Positions 1 to 6,734 of a DNA stretch of 9,229 nucleotides are shown here, piece after piece. Below the pieces are notes generated by a model. That model was not told the origin of the DNA. It saw only the letters and a list, made by a program, of their open reading frames with translations, and searched no databases. Positions within the stretch are counted from its first letter, which is position 1; every line of letters begins with the position of its first letter. The stretch comes from Firmicutes bacterium UBA995 (GTDB taxonomy: Bacteria > Bacillota > Sulfobacillia > UBA995), in contig DBBB01000068.1 of assembly GCA_002291985.1 (NCBI GenBank), positions 1-9,229 on the forward strand, in the 5' to 3' direction. The position numbers and the translations under genes were made by a program.

Positions 1-906
1 CTATTCTCCAATCCCGACCTCGCATCCATCTACTCATTTCCGCTACACCTTGTAGGGGAGGGCCTGGGTCGCGGCCTCGCTTCCCTGCTGGGACTCGGGT
101 CGACTCCGCCCGACCTGGGGGCGTGGGAATCCATGGTCGGCCGCTTGCTTGAACCCCGCCGGCGATTGCGCATCGCGCTGGCAGGCAAGTACGTGACCCT
201 GCCCGACGCTTACTTGAGCGTGACGGAGGCGCTGACCCACGCCGCCGCCGCCCGGCATGCGACCGTCGACATCGAGTGGGTGCCGGCCGAGGAAGTGGGG
301 GAGGACGATCCACGACTGGCCGGGGTTGATGCCATCGTCGTCCCGGGCGGCTTCGGCCGGCGGGGCATCGAAGGGAAGATCCGCGCGGTCAGGTACGCGC
401 GCGAAAAGGAAGTCCCGTTTCTGGGACTGTGCCTTGGCCTGCAGTGCGCGGTGATCGAGGTGGCCCGCAACGTGGGTGGCCTTGATGCCCACAGCACCGA
501 GTTCGCCCGCCGCACCCCTCACCCCGTGGTGGCGCTGTTGCCGGGACAGCGGGGGGTCAAGGCCAGGGGCGGGACCATGCGGCTCGGCGCCTATCCTTGC
601 CTTCTGGCGGCCGACTCCCGGGTGGGCAGAGCCTATGGCGCGGCAGAGGTGAGGGAACGGCACCGCCATCGCTGGGAGGTCAACCCCGCCTATCGAGTAC
701 GCCTCGAGCGATGGGGCTTGCGGCCGGTCGGCATCTGGCCGGGTGGCGACCTGGTGGAGATCATGGAACTGGAAGGTCACCCCTGGTTCGTGGGCACCCA
801 GTTTCACCCCGAGTTCGCATCCCGGCCCGAGCGTCCCCACCCGCTGTTTGCCGGGCTGATCGCGGCCGCCGAGGCCTTCGCCGAGACCGCCGCCCCTGGC
901 CGCTGA
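1..906 (+). CDS. pyrG: CTP synthase, C-terminal part (5' end outside window)
   Basis: CTP synthase makes CTP from UTP and ATP, using ammonia released from glutamine; it is cytosolic. The frame is open from base 1, so the gene begins upstream: about 301 residues are present, and roughly the N-terminal 245 of the usual ~540 (most of the synthetase domain) are missing. The fragment begins in the end of the synthetase domain (PDLASIYSFPL) and runs into the class I glutamine amidotransferase domain. Visible motifs are GKYVTLPDAYLSV, VPGGFGRRGIEGKI, the nucleophile elbow GLCLGLQ with Cys at codon 430-432, GGTMRLGAYPC, ERHRHRWEVN, and QFHPEF with the catalytic His and Glu codons at 805 and 811. The Cys-His-Glu triad is therefore complete and the enzyme should be active. 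The next gene is 91 bases away with no strong terminator between, so read-through is possible. The family assignment is very secure. Confidence 0.97.
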   Translation, partial: LFSNPDLASIYSFPLHLVGEGLGRGLASLLGLGSTPPDLGAWESMVGRLLEPRRRLRIALAGKYVTLPDAYLSVTEALTHAAAARHATVDIEWVPAEEVGEDDPRLAGVDAIVVPGGFGRRGIEGKIRAVRYAREKEVPFLGLCLGLQCAVIEVARNVGGLDAHSTEFARRTPHPVVALLPGQRGVKARGGTMRLGAYPCLLAADSRVGRAYGAAEVRERHRHRWEVNPAYRVRLERWGLRPVGIWPGGDLVEIMELEGHPWFVGTQFHPEFASRPERPHPLFAGLIAAAEAFAETAAPGR

Positions 907-997
907 CGGCGCGGCGAAAGGGACGGGACCATCCCCTCAAGCAGGAAGCCGCACATGATGGAGCTAATCGATCGCGTAAGGAGAAAGGAGTGAGCTC

Positions 998-2806
998 ATG
1001 CCCAGATCGAAGGTCGGGCGGGCCGCATGCGTGCTGCTCGGGCTGGTGGTGCTGGCGGCCTGCGTGCAGTTGGCGCTGGTCGAGCCGCGGCCCGAGCACG
1101 AGTTCTTCGCCGAAGAGACCCCGGTGATCATCGCCCACCGGGGGGGGAAGGGACTTGCGCCGGAAAACACGCTGGAGGCCATGCGGACGGGCATCGAGGC
1201 GGGAGCGCATCTCCTCGAGCTAGACCTGCGGGCGACGCGAGACCTCGGCCTGGTGGCCATGCACGACGAGACGGTTGACCGGACGACAGACGGCACGGGG
1301 GCGGTGCGCGACCTCACCCTCGCGCAAGTGCGCGCGCTGGACGCCGGCTACCGGTTTTCCGGGGACGGGGGAGCGACCTTCCCCTTCCGGGGCAAGGATA
1401 TCCGCGTTCCGACGCTGGAGGAGATCCTCGCCGCCTTCCCCCATCAACGCCTGCTGATCGACCTAAAAGAGACCGATGGAGAAGTCGTGGCCCGCGTGGC
1501 CCGGGTGATCGCCGACCACGGCGCCACCCGGCGAGTGCTCCTGACTTCTTTCCACGACGTGACCAACCGCGCCTGGCGGGAACTGATGCCGGAGGCGGTG
1601 CGGGGTACCGGGGAAGACGCAACCCTGGTCTTCTACATCTTTCATCGTTCACGGCTGATGCCCTTCTATCGGCCGCATGCAGATGCGCTGCAGGTGCCGG
1701 AGTTCTCGGGGAGGATTCGCGTGTTGACGCCGGGGTTCGTCCGCGATGCCCACGCCAAGAACATGCGGGTATACGTGTGGACCATCGACGAGCGCGCGGA
1801 GATGAGGCGCTTCCTGGCGATGGGTGTCGACGGCATCATCACCGGCTACCCCGATCGGCTGGCGGCGGTGCTCGCCCAGGGTCTGCCACCGGTCGCCCAT
1901 CCCTCGCCGACCATACGCTGGATCCAGCGGTGGGCCAGCCCCTCGCTCGACAGTTTCTTCATCTGGGTGACCCGCCTGGGGCACGAGGAATTCTATTTGA
2001 TCGCCTTGCCCCTCATCTACTGGGCGGTCAGCAAGCGGTGGGGCCTGATGCTAACGGCCGTCTTCCTGCTGTCCCACTTCGTCAACACCGCCCTGAAGAA
2101 CTTCTTCGCCGTGCCGCGCCCAACGGGCGCCGAGGGCATCCGCATCCTGTATGCCGAATCGGCCCCCGGCTGGGCTTTCCCTAGCGGACACACGCAGGGC
2201 ACGGCGGTGTTCTGGGGATACGGGCCGCGGCTGTTCCGGCAGCGCCTGCTGGGCTGGATCGGGCTGGTCATCATCGCCCTGGTGGCCGTATCCCGGATGT
2301 ACCTGGGCGTCCACTGGCCACAGGACGTCCTGGGCGGCCTGGCCGTGGCCGCCGTCATCACCCTCGTCGCCTTGCGGGCCGAGCGTTGCCCCGGGTGGGC
2401 TCGCCTGGCAGCCCTACCCCTGAGTATCCGGCTGGTCCTGGCTTTCGTGGGCCCGCTTGTGCTGCTGCTGCTCGACCGGTCGCTGGAATCGGCCAAGGTG
2501 ATCGGTTTCCTGGCCGGCTTGCTGGGAGGCTGGGTGCTCGAGCAAACGCTGGTCGACTTCCCCCAGCGGGCCACGCCCCTGCAGCACGGAGTGCGCCTCG
2601 TCATCGGCTATGCCGGGCTGTTTGCCCTGCGGGTGCTGACCCGGGCCATCTTCCCCGAGGCCGTCCTGCCCCAGGTGGCGCGCTATGTCACCATGGGGCT
2701 ATGGGTGGTCCTGGTGGCGCCCGCCGTATTCGTGCTGCTGCGGCTGTACCGCTCGCCGCCGGGACCCGGAGGCGTGCGGTCAACTCCCGCGCATCCCGCC
2801 GACTGA
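998..2806 (+). CDS. GDPD-PAP2 fusion: glycerophosphodiester phosphodiesterase joined to a PAP2 membrane phosphatase
   Basis: This is a 602-residue two-domain protein. Residues 6-28 form a signal or anchor segment with a lipobox-like L19-A20-A21-C22, so it may be a lipoprotein; the hydrophobic stretch continues past the Cys, so a plain anchor is also possible. Residues 41-293 are a GDPD TIM-barrel with H47-R48-G49, E56-N57-T58, E74-L-D76, the second catalytic H89, and IDLK (155 is Asp where Glu is usual). Such enzymes hydrolyse glycerophosphodiesters to glycerol-3-phosphate and an alcohol. Residues ~305-460 are a PAP2 domain with all three signatures: K367-X6-R374-P, P395-S-G-H398, and S432-R433-X5-H439-X3-D443. 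Several further membrane helices follow, to about residue 583. Both active sites should face outside. The ATG has AAAGGAG at 984-990, 7 bases upstream. Substrate is not known; lysophospholipids, teichoic acid fragments or polyprenyl phosphates are all possible. Confidence 0.92.
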   Translation: MPRSKVGRAACVLLGLVVLAACVQLALVEPRPEHEFFAEETPVIIAHRGGKGLAPENTLEAMRTGIEAGAHLLELDLRATRDLGLVAMHDETVDRTTDGTGAVRDLTLAQVRALDAGYRFSGDGGATFPFRGKDIRVPTLEEILAAFPHQRLLIDLKETDGEVVARVARVIADHGATRRVLLTSFHDVTNRAWRELMPEAVRGTGEDATLVFYIFHRSRLMPFYRPHADALQVPEFSGRIRVLTPGFVRDAHAKNMRVYVWTIDERAEMRRFLAMGVDGIITGYPDRLAAVLAQGLPPVAHPSPTIRWIQRWASPSLDSFFIWVTRLGHEEFYLIALPLIYWAVSKRWGLMLTAVFLLSHFVNTALKNFFAVPRPTGAEGIRILYAESAPGWAFPSGHTQGTAVFWGYGPRLFRQRLLGWIGLVIIALVAVSRMYLGVHWPQDVLGGLAVAAVITLVALRAERCPGWARLAALPLSIRLVLAFVGPLVLLLLDRSLESAKVIGFLAGLLGGWVLEQTLVDFPQRATPLQHGVRLVIGYAGLFALRVLTRAIFPEAVLPQVARYVTMGLWVVLVAPAVFVLLRLYRSPPGPGGVRSTPAHPAD

Positions 2807-2813
2807 AGCGCAC

Positions 2814-2857
2814 GGTGGGGTGGTGCGCCCCGGGGTCATCGGGCGCACCGCCTCACC
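2814..2857 (+). terminator. Strong hairpin after the GDPD-PAP2 gene
   Basis: GGTGCGCCC (2822-2830) pairs perfectly with GGGCGCACC (2841-2849) around a 10-base loop. After a one-base mismatch (T2821 opposite G2850) the stem continues with GGTGGGG (2814-2820) pairing CCTCACC (2851-2857), including one G-U pair, giving 16 pairs in all. It starts 8 bases after the stop codon at 2804-2806 and lies ahead of the hflX promoter, the place expected for a terminator. No T-run follows, so classical Rho-independent termination is not shown; it may instead stabilise the mRNA 3' end. Confidence 0.5.
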
Positions 2858-2927
2858 ATCGTACCCTCTCCCCGGGGCCGGCGCGGCGGACCTGCTCCCG
2901 CATCGGCCCATGCGCCCCGCCGCTGCA

Positions 2928-2936
2928 TGGTATAAT
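2928..2936 (+). promoter_or_regulatory. Extended -10 promoter for hflX
   Basis: TGGTATAAT contains a perfect TATAAT (2931-2936) preceded by the TG of an extended -10 element at 2928-2929. No good -35 hexamer is found 16-18 bases upstream (CCATGC at 2908-2913), which fits an extended -10 promoter. Transcription would start near 2943, giving a leader of only about 30-40 bases before hflX. A perfect A/T hexamer in a GC-rich gap directly upstream of a gene start is unlikely by chance. Confidence 0.7.
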
Positions 2937-2971
2937 AGATTTAAGGCCGATGGCGTGCTTCGGCCACGGAG

Positions 2972-4285
2972 GTGCGGAGACTGTCCACCCCGGAACCGCG
3001 TTCCTGGCAAGACGATCTCGCCGCCTTCGCCGGAGGGGTTGAGCGGGCCTACCTGGTGGGCGCCGAGGCGCAAAACGGCGCCTGGACGGCGGAAGACTCC
3101 CTGAAGGAGCTGGCCGACCTCTGCCGCACCCTGGAACTGGAGGTGGTTGGGCGGGCGGTTATCCGCCGCGGCCGCAAGGACGCCCCCTTCCGCATCGGTC
3201 AGGGCAAGCGGGGGGAGATCCGTCAGCGTTGCCAGGAGGTGCGCGCCGGCACGGTGGTGGTCGACGCCGAGCTTTCCGGCTCGTATCAGCGTGACCTGCA
3301 AGCAGGCCTGGACGTGCGCGTCTTGGACCGCACCCAGATCATCCTCGATATCTTCGCCCGGCGGGCCCGCACCCGCGAGGGCAAGCTCCAGGTGGAGGTC
3401 GCCCGGCTAAATTACCTGTTGCCCCGACTGGCGGGACGGTGGCCGGAGCTGTCGCGGCTCGGCGGCGGCATCGGCACCCGGGGTCCGGGTGAGACCCGGC
3501 TGGAGATGGAGCGCCGCCGCTTGCGGAGGCGGCTGGCCGATCTCCGTCGGGATCTGGAAGAGGTCCGGCAGCACCGGGAGTTGCTTCGTACCAGCCGCAA
3601 ACAGGTTCCCTTTCCCCTTCTTGCCCTGGTGGGGTACACCAATGCGGGCAAGTCCACCCTGTTCAACGCCATGACCCGATCGGAGGTGCTGGTCGAGGAC
3701 AGGCTGTTCGCTACCCTCGACCCGACAACCCGGGCCATCGTCCTGCCCAATCATCAGCAGATCTTGCTCACCGACACGGTCGGCTTCATCCAGCGCTTGC
3801 CCCCCCAGTTGGTGGCGGCGTTTCGGGCCACGCTGGAAGAGGTGGCCGAGGCCGACCTCCTGGTGCATGTCGTCGACGGCAGTCATCCTCGCTGGCCGGA
3901 ACAGGCAGCCACGGTAGACGCCGTGCTGGCGGAACTCGGGGCGGGAGACCTCCCCGTGCTGACCGTACTGAACAAGCTCGACCGGATGCCCGAGGACGCC
4001 GTGCCCCATCCCGCGGCGGCGGAGCGAGCGGCCCTGACCATATCGGCCCTGCACGGGTGGAACCTCGATCGACTGCGCGACCGGATCGCCCAGGCCCTGG
4101 TCGCGACCCGCTGTCGCATATCGCTGGCCGTGCCCTACAAGCACGGCAATCTCCTGCAACTACTTCGGGCCAAGGGCCAGGTGCTGTCCGAGGAATACGG
4201 CGAACACGGCGTGGTCGTGGAAGTGGAGATCGAACGCACATGGGCCGACCGCATCCGGCATCGACTGGCGACGGGCTCAGCCTGA
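2972..4285 (+). CDS. hflX: GTPase HflX (ribosome-associated)
   Basis: HflX is a translation-factor-class GTPase that binds the 50S subunit and splits or rescues stalled ribosomes after stress. The 437 residues show the whole family layout: an N-terminal HflX domain (about 24-160), the linker GGGIGTRGPGETRLE (164-178), a coiled stretch of basic and acidic residues (~176-210), and a GTPase domain with G1 GYTNAGKST (221-229), G3 DTVGF (268-272), G4 NKLD (334-337) and G5 SAL (358-360). The N-domain motif usually close to ELSPxQxRNLE reads ELSGSYQRDLQ, a mild divergence. The start is uncertain. GTG 2972 overlaps the only Shine-Dalgarno sequence, GGAGG (2968-2972), while CTG 2981 sits 8 bases after it; an in-frame TAA at 2942 excludes anything further upstream. 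The gene overlaps ynbB by 46 bases, so the two are probably co-transcribed, as in B. subtilis. Confidence 0.95.
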   Translation: MRRLSTPEPRSWQDDLAAFAGGVERAYLVGAEAQNGAWTAEDSLKELADLCRTLELEVVGRAVIRRGRKDAPFRIGQGKRGEIRQRCQEVRAGTVVVDAELSGSYQRDLQAGLDVRVLDRTQIILDIFARRARTREGKLQVEVARLNYLLPRLAGRWPELSRLGGGIGTRGPGETRLEMERRRLRRRLADLRRDLEEVRQHRELLRTSRKQVPFPLLALVGYTNAGKSTLFNAMTRSEVLVEDRLFATLDPTTRAIVLPNHQQILLTDTVGFIQRLPPQLVAAFRATLEEVAEADLLVHVVDGSHPRWPEQAATVDAVLAELGAGDLPVLTVLNKLDRMPEDAVPHPAAAERAALTISALHGWNLDRLRDRIAQALVATRCRISLAVPYKHGNLLQLLRAKGQVLSEEYGEHGVVVEVEIERTWADRIRHRLATGSA

Positions 4286-5547
4286 ACCACCTGGAACGCT
4301 TCGGCATAGGGCGCAGGCTCCTGCGACTGGCCGAGGAGGTGGACGAGGAGATCCGGCCCGCGCTGACGGGCATCCGCAGGGTCGAGGCCGTCAACCATGC
4401 CCGGGTGCTGGCCGCCTTCCAGGAAGTCCGGGTCAGCCCCTGGCACTTTGCCGAGACCAGCGGGTACGGGCTCGGCGACGCGGGTCGACAGGCCCTGGAC
4501 GAGGTCTGGGCCCGGGTATTCGGCGCGGAGGCAGCGCTGGTGCGCACCCAGATCGTCTCGGGGACGCACGCCATCGGCCTGTGCCTCTTCGGGATCCTGC
4601 AGCGGGGAGACCGCCTGCTATCCCTGACCGGCCCACCTTACGACACCTTGCGGGGAGCGATCGGCATCCGTCCGGGAACCCCCGGTTCCCTGGCCGAACG
4701 GGGAGTCGAGTACGGGGAAGCCTGCTGCCTCACCCGGGGCAAGGTCGATGGGGAACGGCTTGCCGCCCTGGTGGGCGGGCGCAGGCATGGCCGCACCCTG
4801 GCCCTCATCCAGCGCGCCCGGGGATATGGCTCGGGTCCCGGCGTGACCGTCGCCCAGATCTCCGAACTGACGCGCGCGGCCTCGCGGGCCTGCCCGGAGG
4901 CGATCGTGCTGGTGGACAACTGCTACGCCGAGTTCACCGACCGGACGGAGCCTACTCATGAGGGAGCCCACCTGGTGGCCGGATCGCTGATCAAGAACCC
5001 GGGAGGGGGCCTGGCCCCTTGCGGGGGATACGTCGCCGGCCGCCGCGACCTCGTGGAACTGGCGGCGGGGCGGCTTACCCTGCCCGGGCTGGGCGGGGAG
5101 CTGGGGGCCACCCCTCCGTGGGGCAGGCTGCTGTTTCAAGGGCTATACCTGGCTCCGGCCATGGTCGGCACGGCGATGGCGGGGGCGGTGTTCGCGGCCC
5201 GATTCTTCGAGCGACTTGGCTTTTCCACGTGCCCCGCCTGGGATGAAACGCGGTCGGACATCGTCCAGGCCGTCGAGCTGGGCACCCGCGAGCGCGTCCT
5301 TGCCTTCCTCCGGGGCGTCCAGCGAGCGTCGCCCGTCGACGCTTTCGTCACCCCCGAACCCGGCCCCTTGCCCGGCTACGGCGACGCGGTGGCGATGGCG
5401 GCGGGCACTTTCGTGCAAGGGGCTACCCTGGAGTTGAGCGCGGACGCGCCGTTGCGCGAGCCCTACCGGGTGTATCTCCAGGGTGGACTGGTCGGCGACC
5501 AGGCCAAGTTAGCTTGCCTTTTGGCGGCCACGGAGATGGGCGCCTGA
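4240..5547 (+). CDS. ynbB: YnbB-type PLP enzyme (methionine gamma-lyase / aluminium-resistance family protein)
   Basis: This is a fold-type I pyridoxal-phosphate protein of the Met_gamma_lyase (aluminium resistance) family. From ATG 4240 it has 435 residues, close to B. subtilis YnbB (about 420). Family blocks seen include SGYGLGDAGR near the N-terminus, VSGTHAIGLCLFGIL, LIQRARGY, IVLVDNCYAEF with the cofactor-binding D226, GSLIKNPGGGLAPCGGY with the Schiff-base K252, and LSADAPLREPY near the end. The family resembles cystathionine and methionine lyases, but its physiological substrate is not established, so a C-S lyase activity is an inference. I chose ATG 4240, inside the 3' end of hflX, because the conserved N-terminus (NHLERFGI) follows soon after and GGAG (4225-4228) lies 11 bases upstream. 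The frame stays open to 4057, but those extra residues are hflX antiframe. Its place between hflX and glnR matches the Bacillus order. Confidence 0.9.
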   Translation: MGRPHPASTGDGLSLNHLERFGIGRRLLRLAEEVDEEIRPALTGIRRVEAVNHARVLAAFQEVRVSPWHFAETSGYGLGDAGRQALDEVWARVFGAEAALVRTQIVSGTHAIGLCLFGILQRGDRLLSLTGPPYDTLRGAIGIRPGTPGSLAERGVEYGEACCLTRGKVDGERLAALVGGRRHGRTLALIQRARGYGSGPGVTVAQISELTRAASRACPEAIVLVDNCYAEFTDRTEPTHEGAHLVAGSLIKNPGGGLAPCGGYVAGRRDLVELAAGRLTLPGLGGELGATPPWGRLLFQGLYLAPAMVGTAMAGAVFAARFFERLGFSTCPAWDETRSDIVQAVELGTRERVLAFLRGVQRASPVDAFVTPEPGPLPGYGDAVAMAAGTFVQGATLELSADAPLREPYRVYLQGGLVGDQAKLACLLAATEMGA

Positions 5548-5596
5548 TCCCGGCGGAATCGGGCCGGGGCAAGGCGTGCATCTTCCCGCGCATCGG

Positions 5597-5619
5597 CTTC
5601 CGGGCTGAGCGCCCGGAAG
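5597..5619 (+). other. Perfect 9-bp hairpin in the ynbB-DUF456 gap
   Basis: CTTCCGGGC (5597-5605) and GCCCGGAAG (5611-5619) form a perfect stem with the loop TGAGC. A second, weaker stem GGGTA (5634-5638) / TACCC (5646-5650) follows with a 7-base loop. There is no T-run after either. The first stem could end or attenuate the hflX-ynbB transcript or mark a processing site. I could not match the region to a known riboswitch. Confidence 0.4.
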
Positions 5620-5663
5620 GAACTCGGCCTCCGGGGTAAGAAGAGTACCCTCCCACTTCTCTT

Positions 5664-6185
5664 GTGCGCCAAAGTAGCGGTGGAGTCAGCTGTTTTGAAG
5701 CAGGTGGGATAGCCATCGTCCTGTTCATTGCCCTGGCCCTCATGCTGCTCGGCACGGCAGGCACGGTGCTGCCGGTCGTACCGGGGCTGCCCCTTGTCCT
5801 GCTCGGAATGATCATTTACGGCGCCGTGCATGGTTTCGCTGCCGTCGGCACCGACCTCATGCTCCTGGCCGTCGTCCTGACCCTGGCGAGCGTCGTCCTC
5901 GACTATCTGGCCGTGGTCCTCGGGGCGGGCAGGGCGCGAGCCTCCCGCCAGGGGATGCTGGGAGCACTGGTCGGGGGAGTGGTGGGGGTGGCCGCCCTGG
6001 GCTGGATCGGCCTGCTGGTGGGTCCGCCCATCGGGGCGGTGCTGGGGGAGGTGAGTTCGAGCCGAACCCTCAAGCAGGGGCTGCGGGTGGCGGTGGCGAC
6101 CGTCATGGGGATGGCGGCGACCGCCGTCCTCAAGCTGGCGATGGCGGGGACGCTCACGGCCATGTTCGTCCTGAGGGTTACATAA
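5664..6185 (+). CDS. DUF456 family small integral membrane protein
   Basis: This is a very hydrophobic, glycine-rich protein of up to 173 residues; its function is unknown. It shows the DUF456 pattern: GTAGTVLPVVPGLPLVLLG (30-48), a D80-Y81 pair ending the second or third helix, then repeated glycine-spaced helices with LVGPPIGAVLGE (118-129). Membrane segments lie at roughly 16-36, 40-58, 64-88, 98-125 and 140-168. The start is doubtful. GTG 5664 has no recognisable ribosome binding site and adds a polar, untypical N-terminus. Family members usually start right before the first helix, that is near 5709-5721. There an AGGTGGG (5702-5708) is followed only by ATA, ATC and CTG codons, so a rare start is possible. 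It lies between ynbB and glnR, which are adjacent in B. subtilis. Family confidence is good; start confidence is low. Confidence 0.8.
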   Translation: MRQSSGGVSCFEAGGIAIVLFIALALMLLGTAGTVLPVVPGLPLVLLGMIIYGAVHGFAAVGTDLMLLAVVLTLASVVLDYLAVVLGAGRARASRQGMLGALVGGVVGVAALGWIGLLVGPPIGAVLGEVSSSRTLKQGLRVAVATVMGMAATAVLKLAMAGTLTAMFVLRVT

Positions 6186-6206
6186 CGCCATATACTTGAC
6201 ACGATA

Positions 6207-6235
6207 TTGACAGGGGCGTCAGGACGGGGTAGAGT
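6207..6235 (+). promoter_or_regulatory. Sigma-A-type promoter of glnR-glnA with tandem TTGACA
   Basis: A perfect -35 TTGACA (6207-6212) is separated by exactly 17 bases from TAGAGT (6230-6235), which matches the -10 consensus at 4 of 6 positions. Transcription would start around 6242, leaving a leader of about 50 bases before glnR. A second TTGACA at 6196-6201 lies 11 bases upstream, one helical turn away, but has no matching -10 of its own, so it may be part of an operator. No exact TGTNAN7TNACA GlnR/TnrA box is present. Confidence 0.7.
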
Positions 6236-6293
6236 GGTGGGAGGATGGTGACTCTGACCTGACGTCATTCTCACAAGAGGGGAGGTGACAGTG

Positions 6294-6734
6294 ATGGCGG
6301 GGATGGAAAAGGAACGTCCGATATACCCCATTGGGATGGTGCAGGAACTGACCGGGCTGACCGGCCGGCAAATCCGCTACTACGAGCAGCGCGGGTTGCT
6401 GAAACCTGCGCGGAGTGGGGGAGGCCGGAGACTATACACCCCGAGGGACGTCAGGATCCTCCTCGAGATCAAGGCGGCGTTGGCCGGCGGTGCGAGTCTC
6501 GATGCCCTGCGCACGAGGGCGGGCAGGCAGTTTCCGGCGTCCGCGACGGAGACGGCGAGCCTCGCGCAACCGCGGGATCTTGAGGTAGTACGTAACTACT
6601 TTCAGGAAACCCGCGGCCCGACCTCCGTGTATCCCATCGACCACCGGGAGCAACTCATCGAGACCATCGACGAACTCCGGCTGAAGGGCGGCGCCAGGCG
6701 GGTCCGCCGCGGGGAAAAGGAGAGAGGTCCTTGA
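6294..6734 (+). CDS. glnR: GlnR-like MerR-family regulator of glutamine synthetase
   Basis: This is probably the nitrogen repressor that acts with glutamine-bound glutamine synthetase to shut down glnRA. From ATG 6294 it has 146 residues. The MerR winged-helix domain spans residues 9-66: RPIYPIG, the recognition part GRQIRYYEQRGLLKPARS (24-41), then GRRLYTPRDVRILLEIK (44-60), close to the matching B. subtilis stretch. I prefer ATG 6294 because GGAGG (6281-6285) is 8 bases upstream; GTG 6291 is also possible, while GTG 6285 overlaps the SD. The C-terminal ~75 residues differ from Bacillus GlnR: the tail motif around GxMSRFF, needed there for feedback by GS, is not visible, and the end is basic (ARRVRRGEKERGP). 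The stop overlaps the glnA start in TTGA, so translation is likely coupled. The name rests on the HTH domain plus its position. Confidence 0.88.
   Translation: MAGMEKERPIYPIGMVQELTGLTGRQIRYYEQRGLLKPARSGGGRRLYTPRDVRILLEIKAALAGGASLDALRTRAGRQFPASATETASLAQPRDLEVVRNYFQETRGPTSVYPIDHREQLIETIDELRLKGGARRVRRGEKERGP

Noticed and set aside
43..840. Long minus-strand open frames opposite pyrG and other genes (for example 43-840, 3407-4159 and 6938-8059)
   Set aside because: They lie opposite well-identified genes in GC-rich DNA, where antisense frames stay open by codon bias; their proteins show no recognisable motifs.
4057..4239. N-terminal extension of YnbB back to 4057
   Set aside because: The extra residues are the out-of-frame reading of the hflX 3' end, and ATG 4240 gives the normal family length.
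5548..5663. Riboswitch (T-box, c-di-GMP, SAM or similar) in the ynbB-DUF456 gap
   Set aside because: Only simple stems were found; no conserved core such as the T-box AGGGTGGNACCGCG or a GEMM core could be recognised.
6196..6224. A second glnR promoter using the upstream TTGACA (6196-6201)
   Set aside because: The -10 position 17 bases downstream (6219-6224) reads TCAGGA, a poor match.
6260..6267. TGACGTCA as a stand-alone operator
   Set aside because: An eight-base palindrome alone is too short to claim; it is kept only as part of the TGAC-repeat observation.
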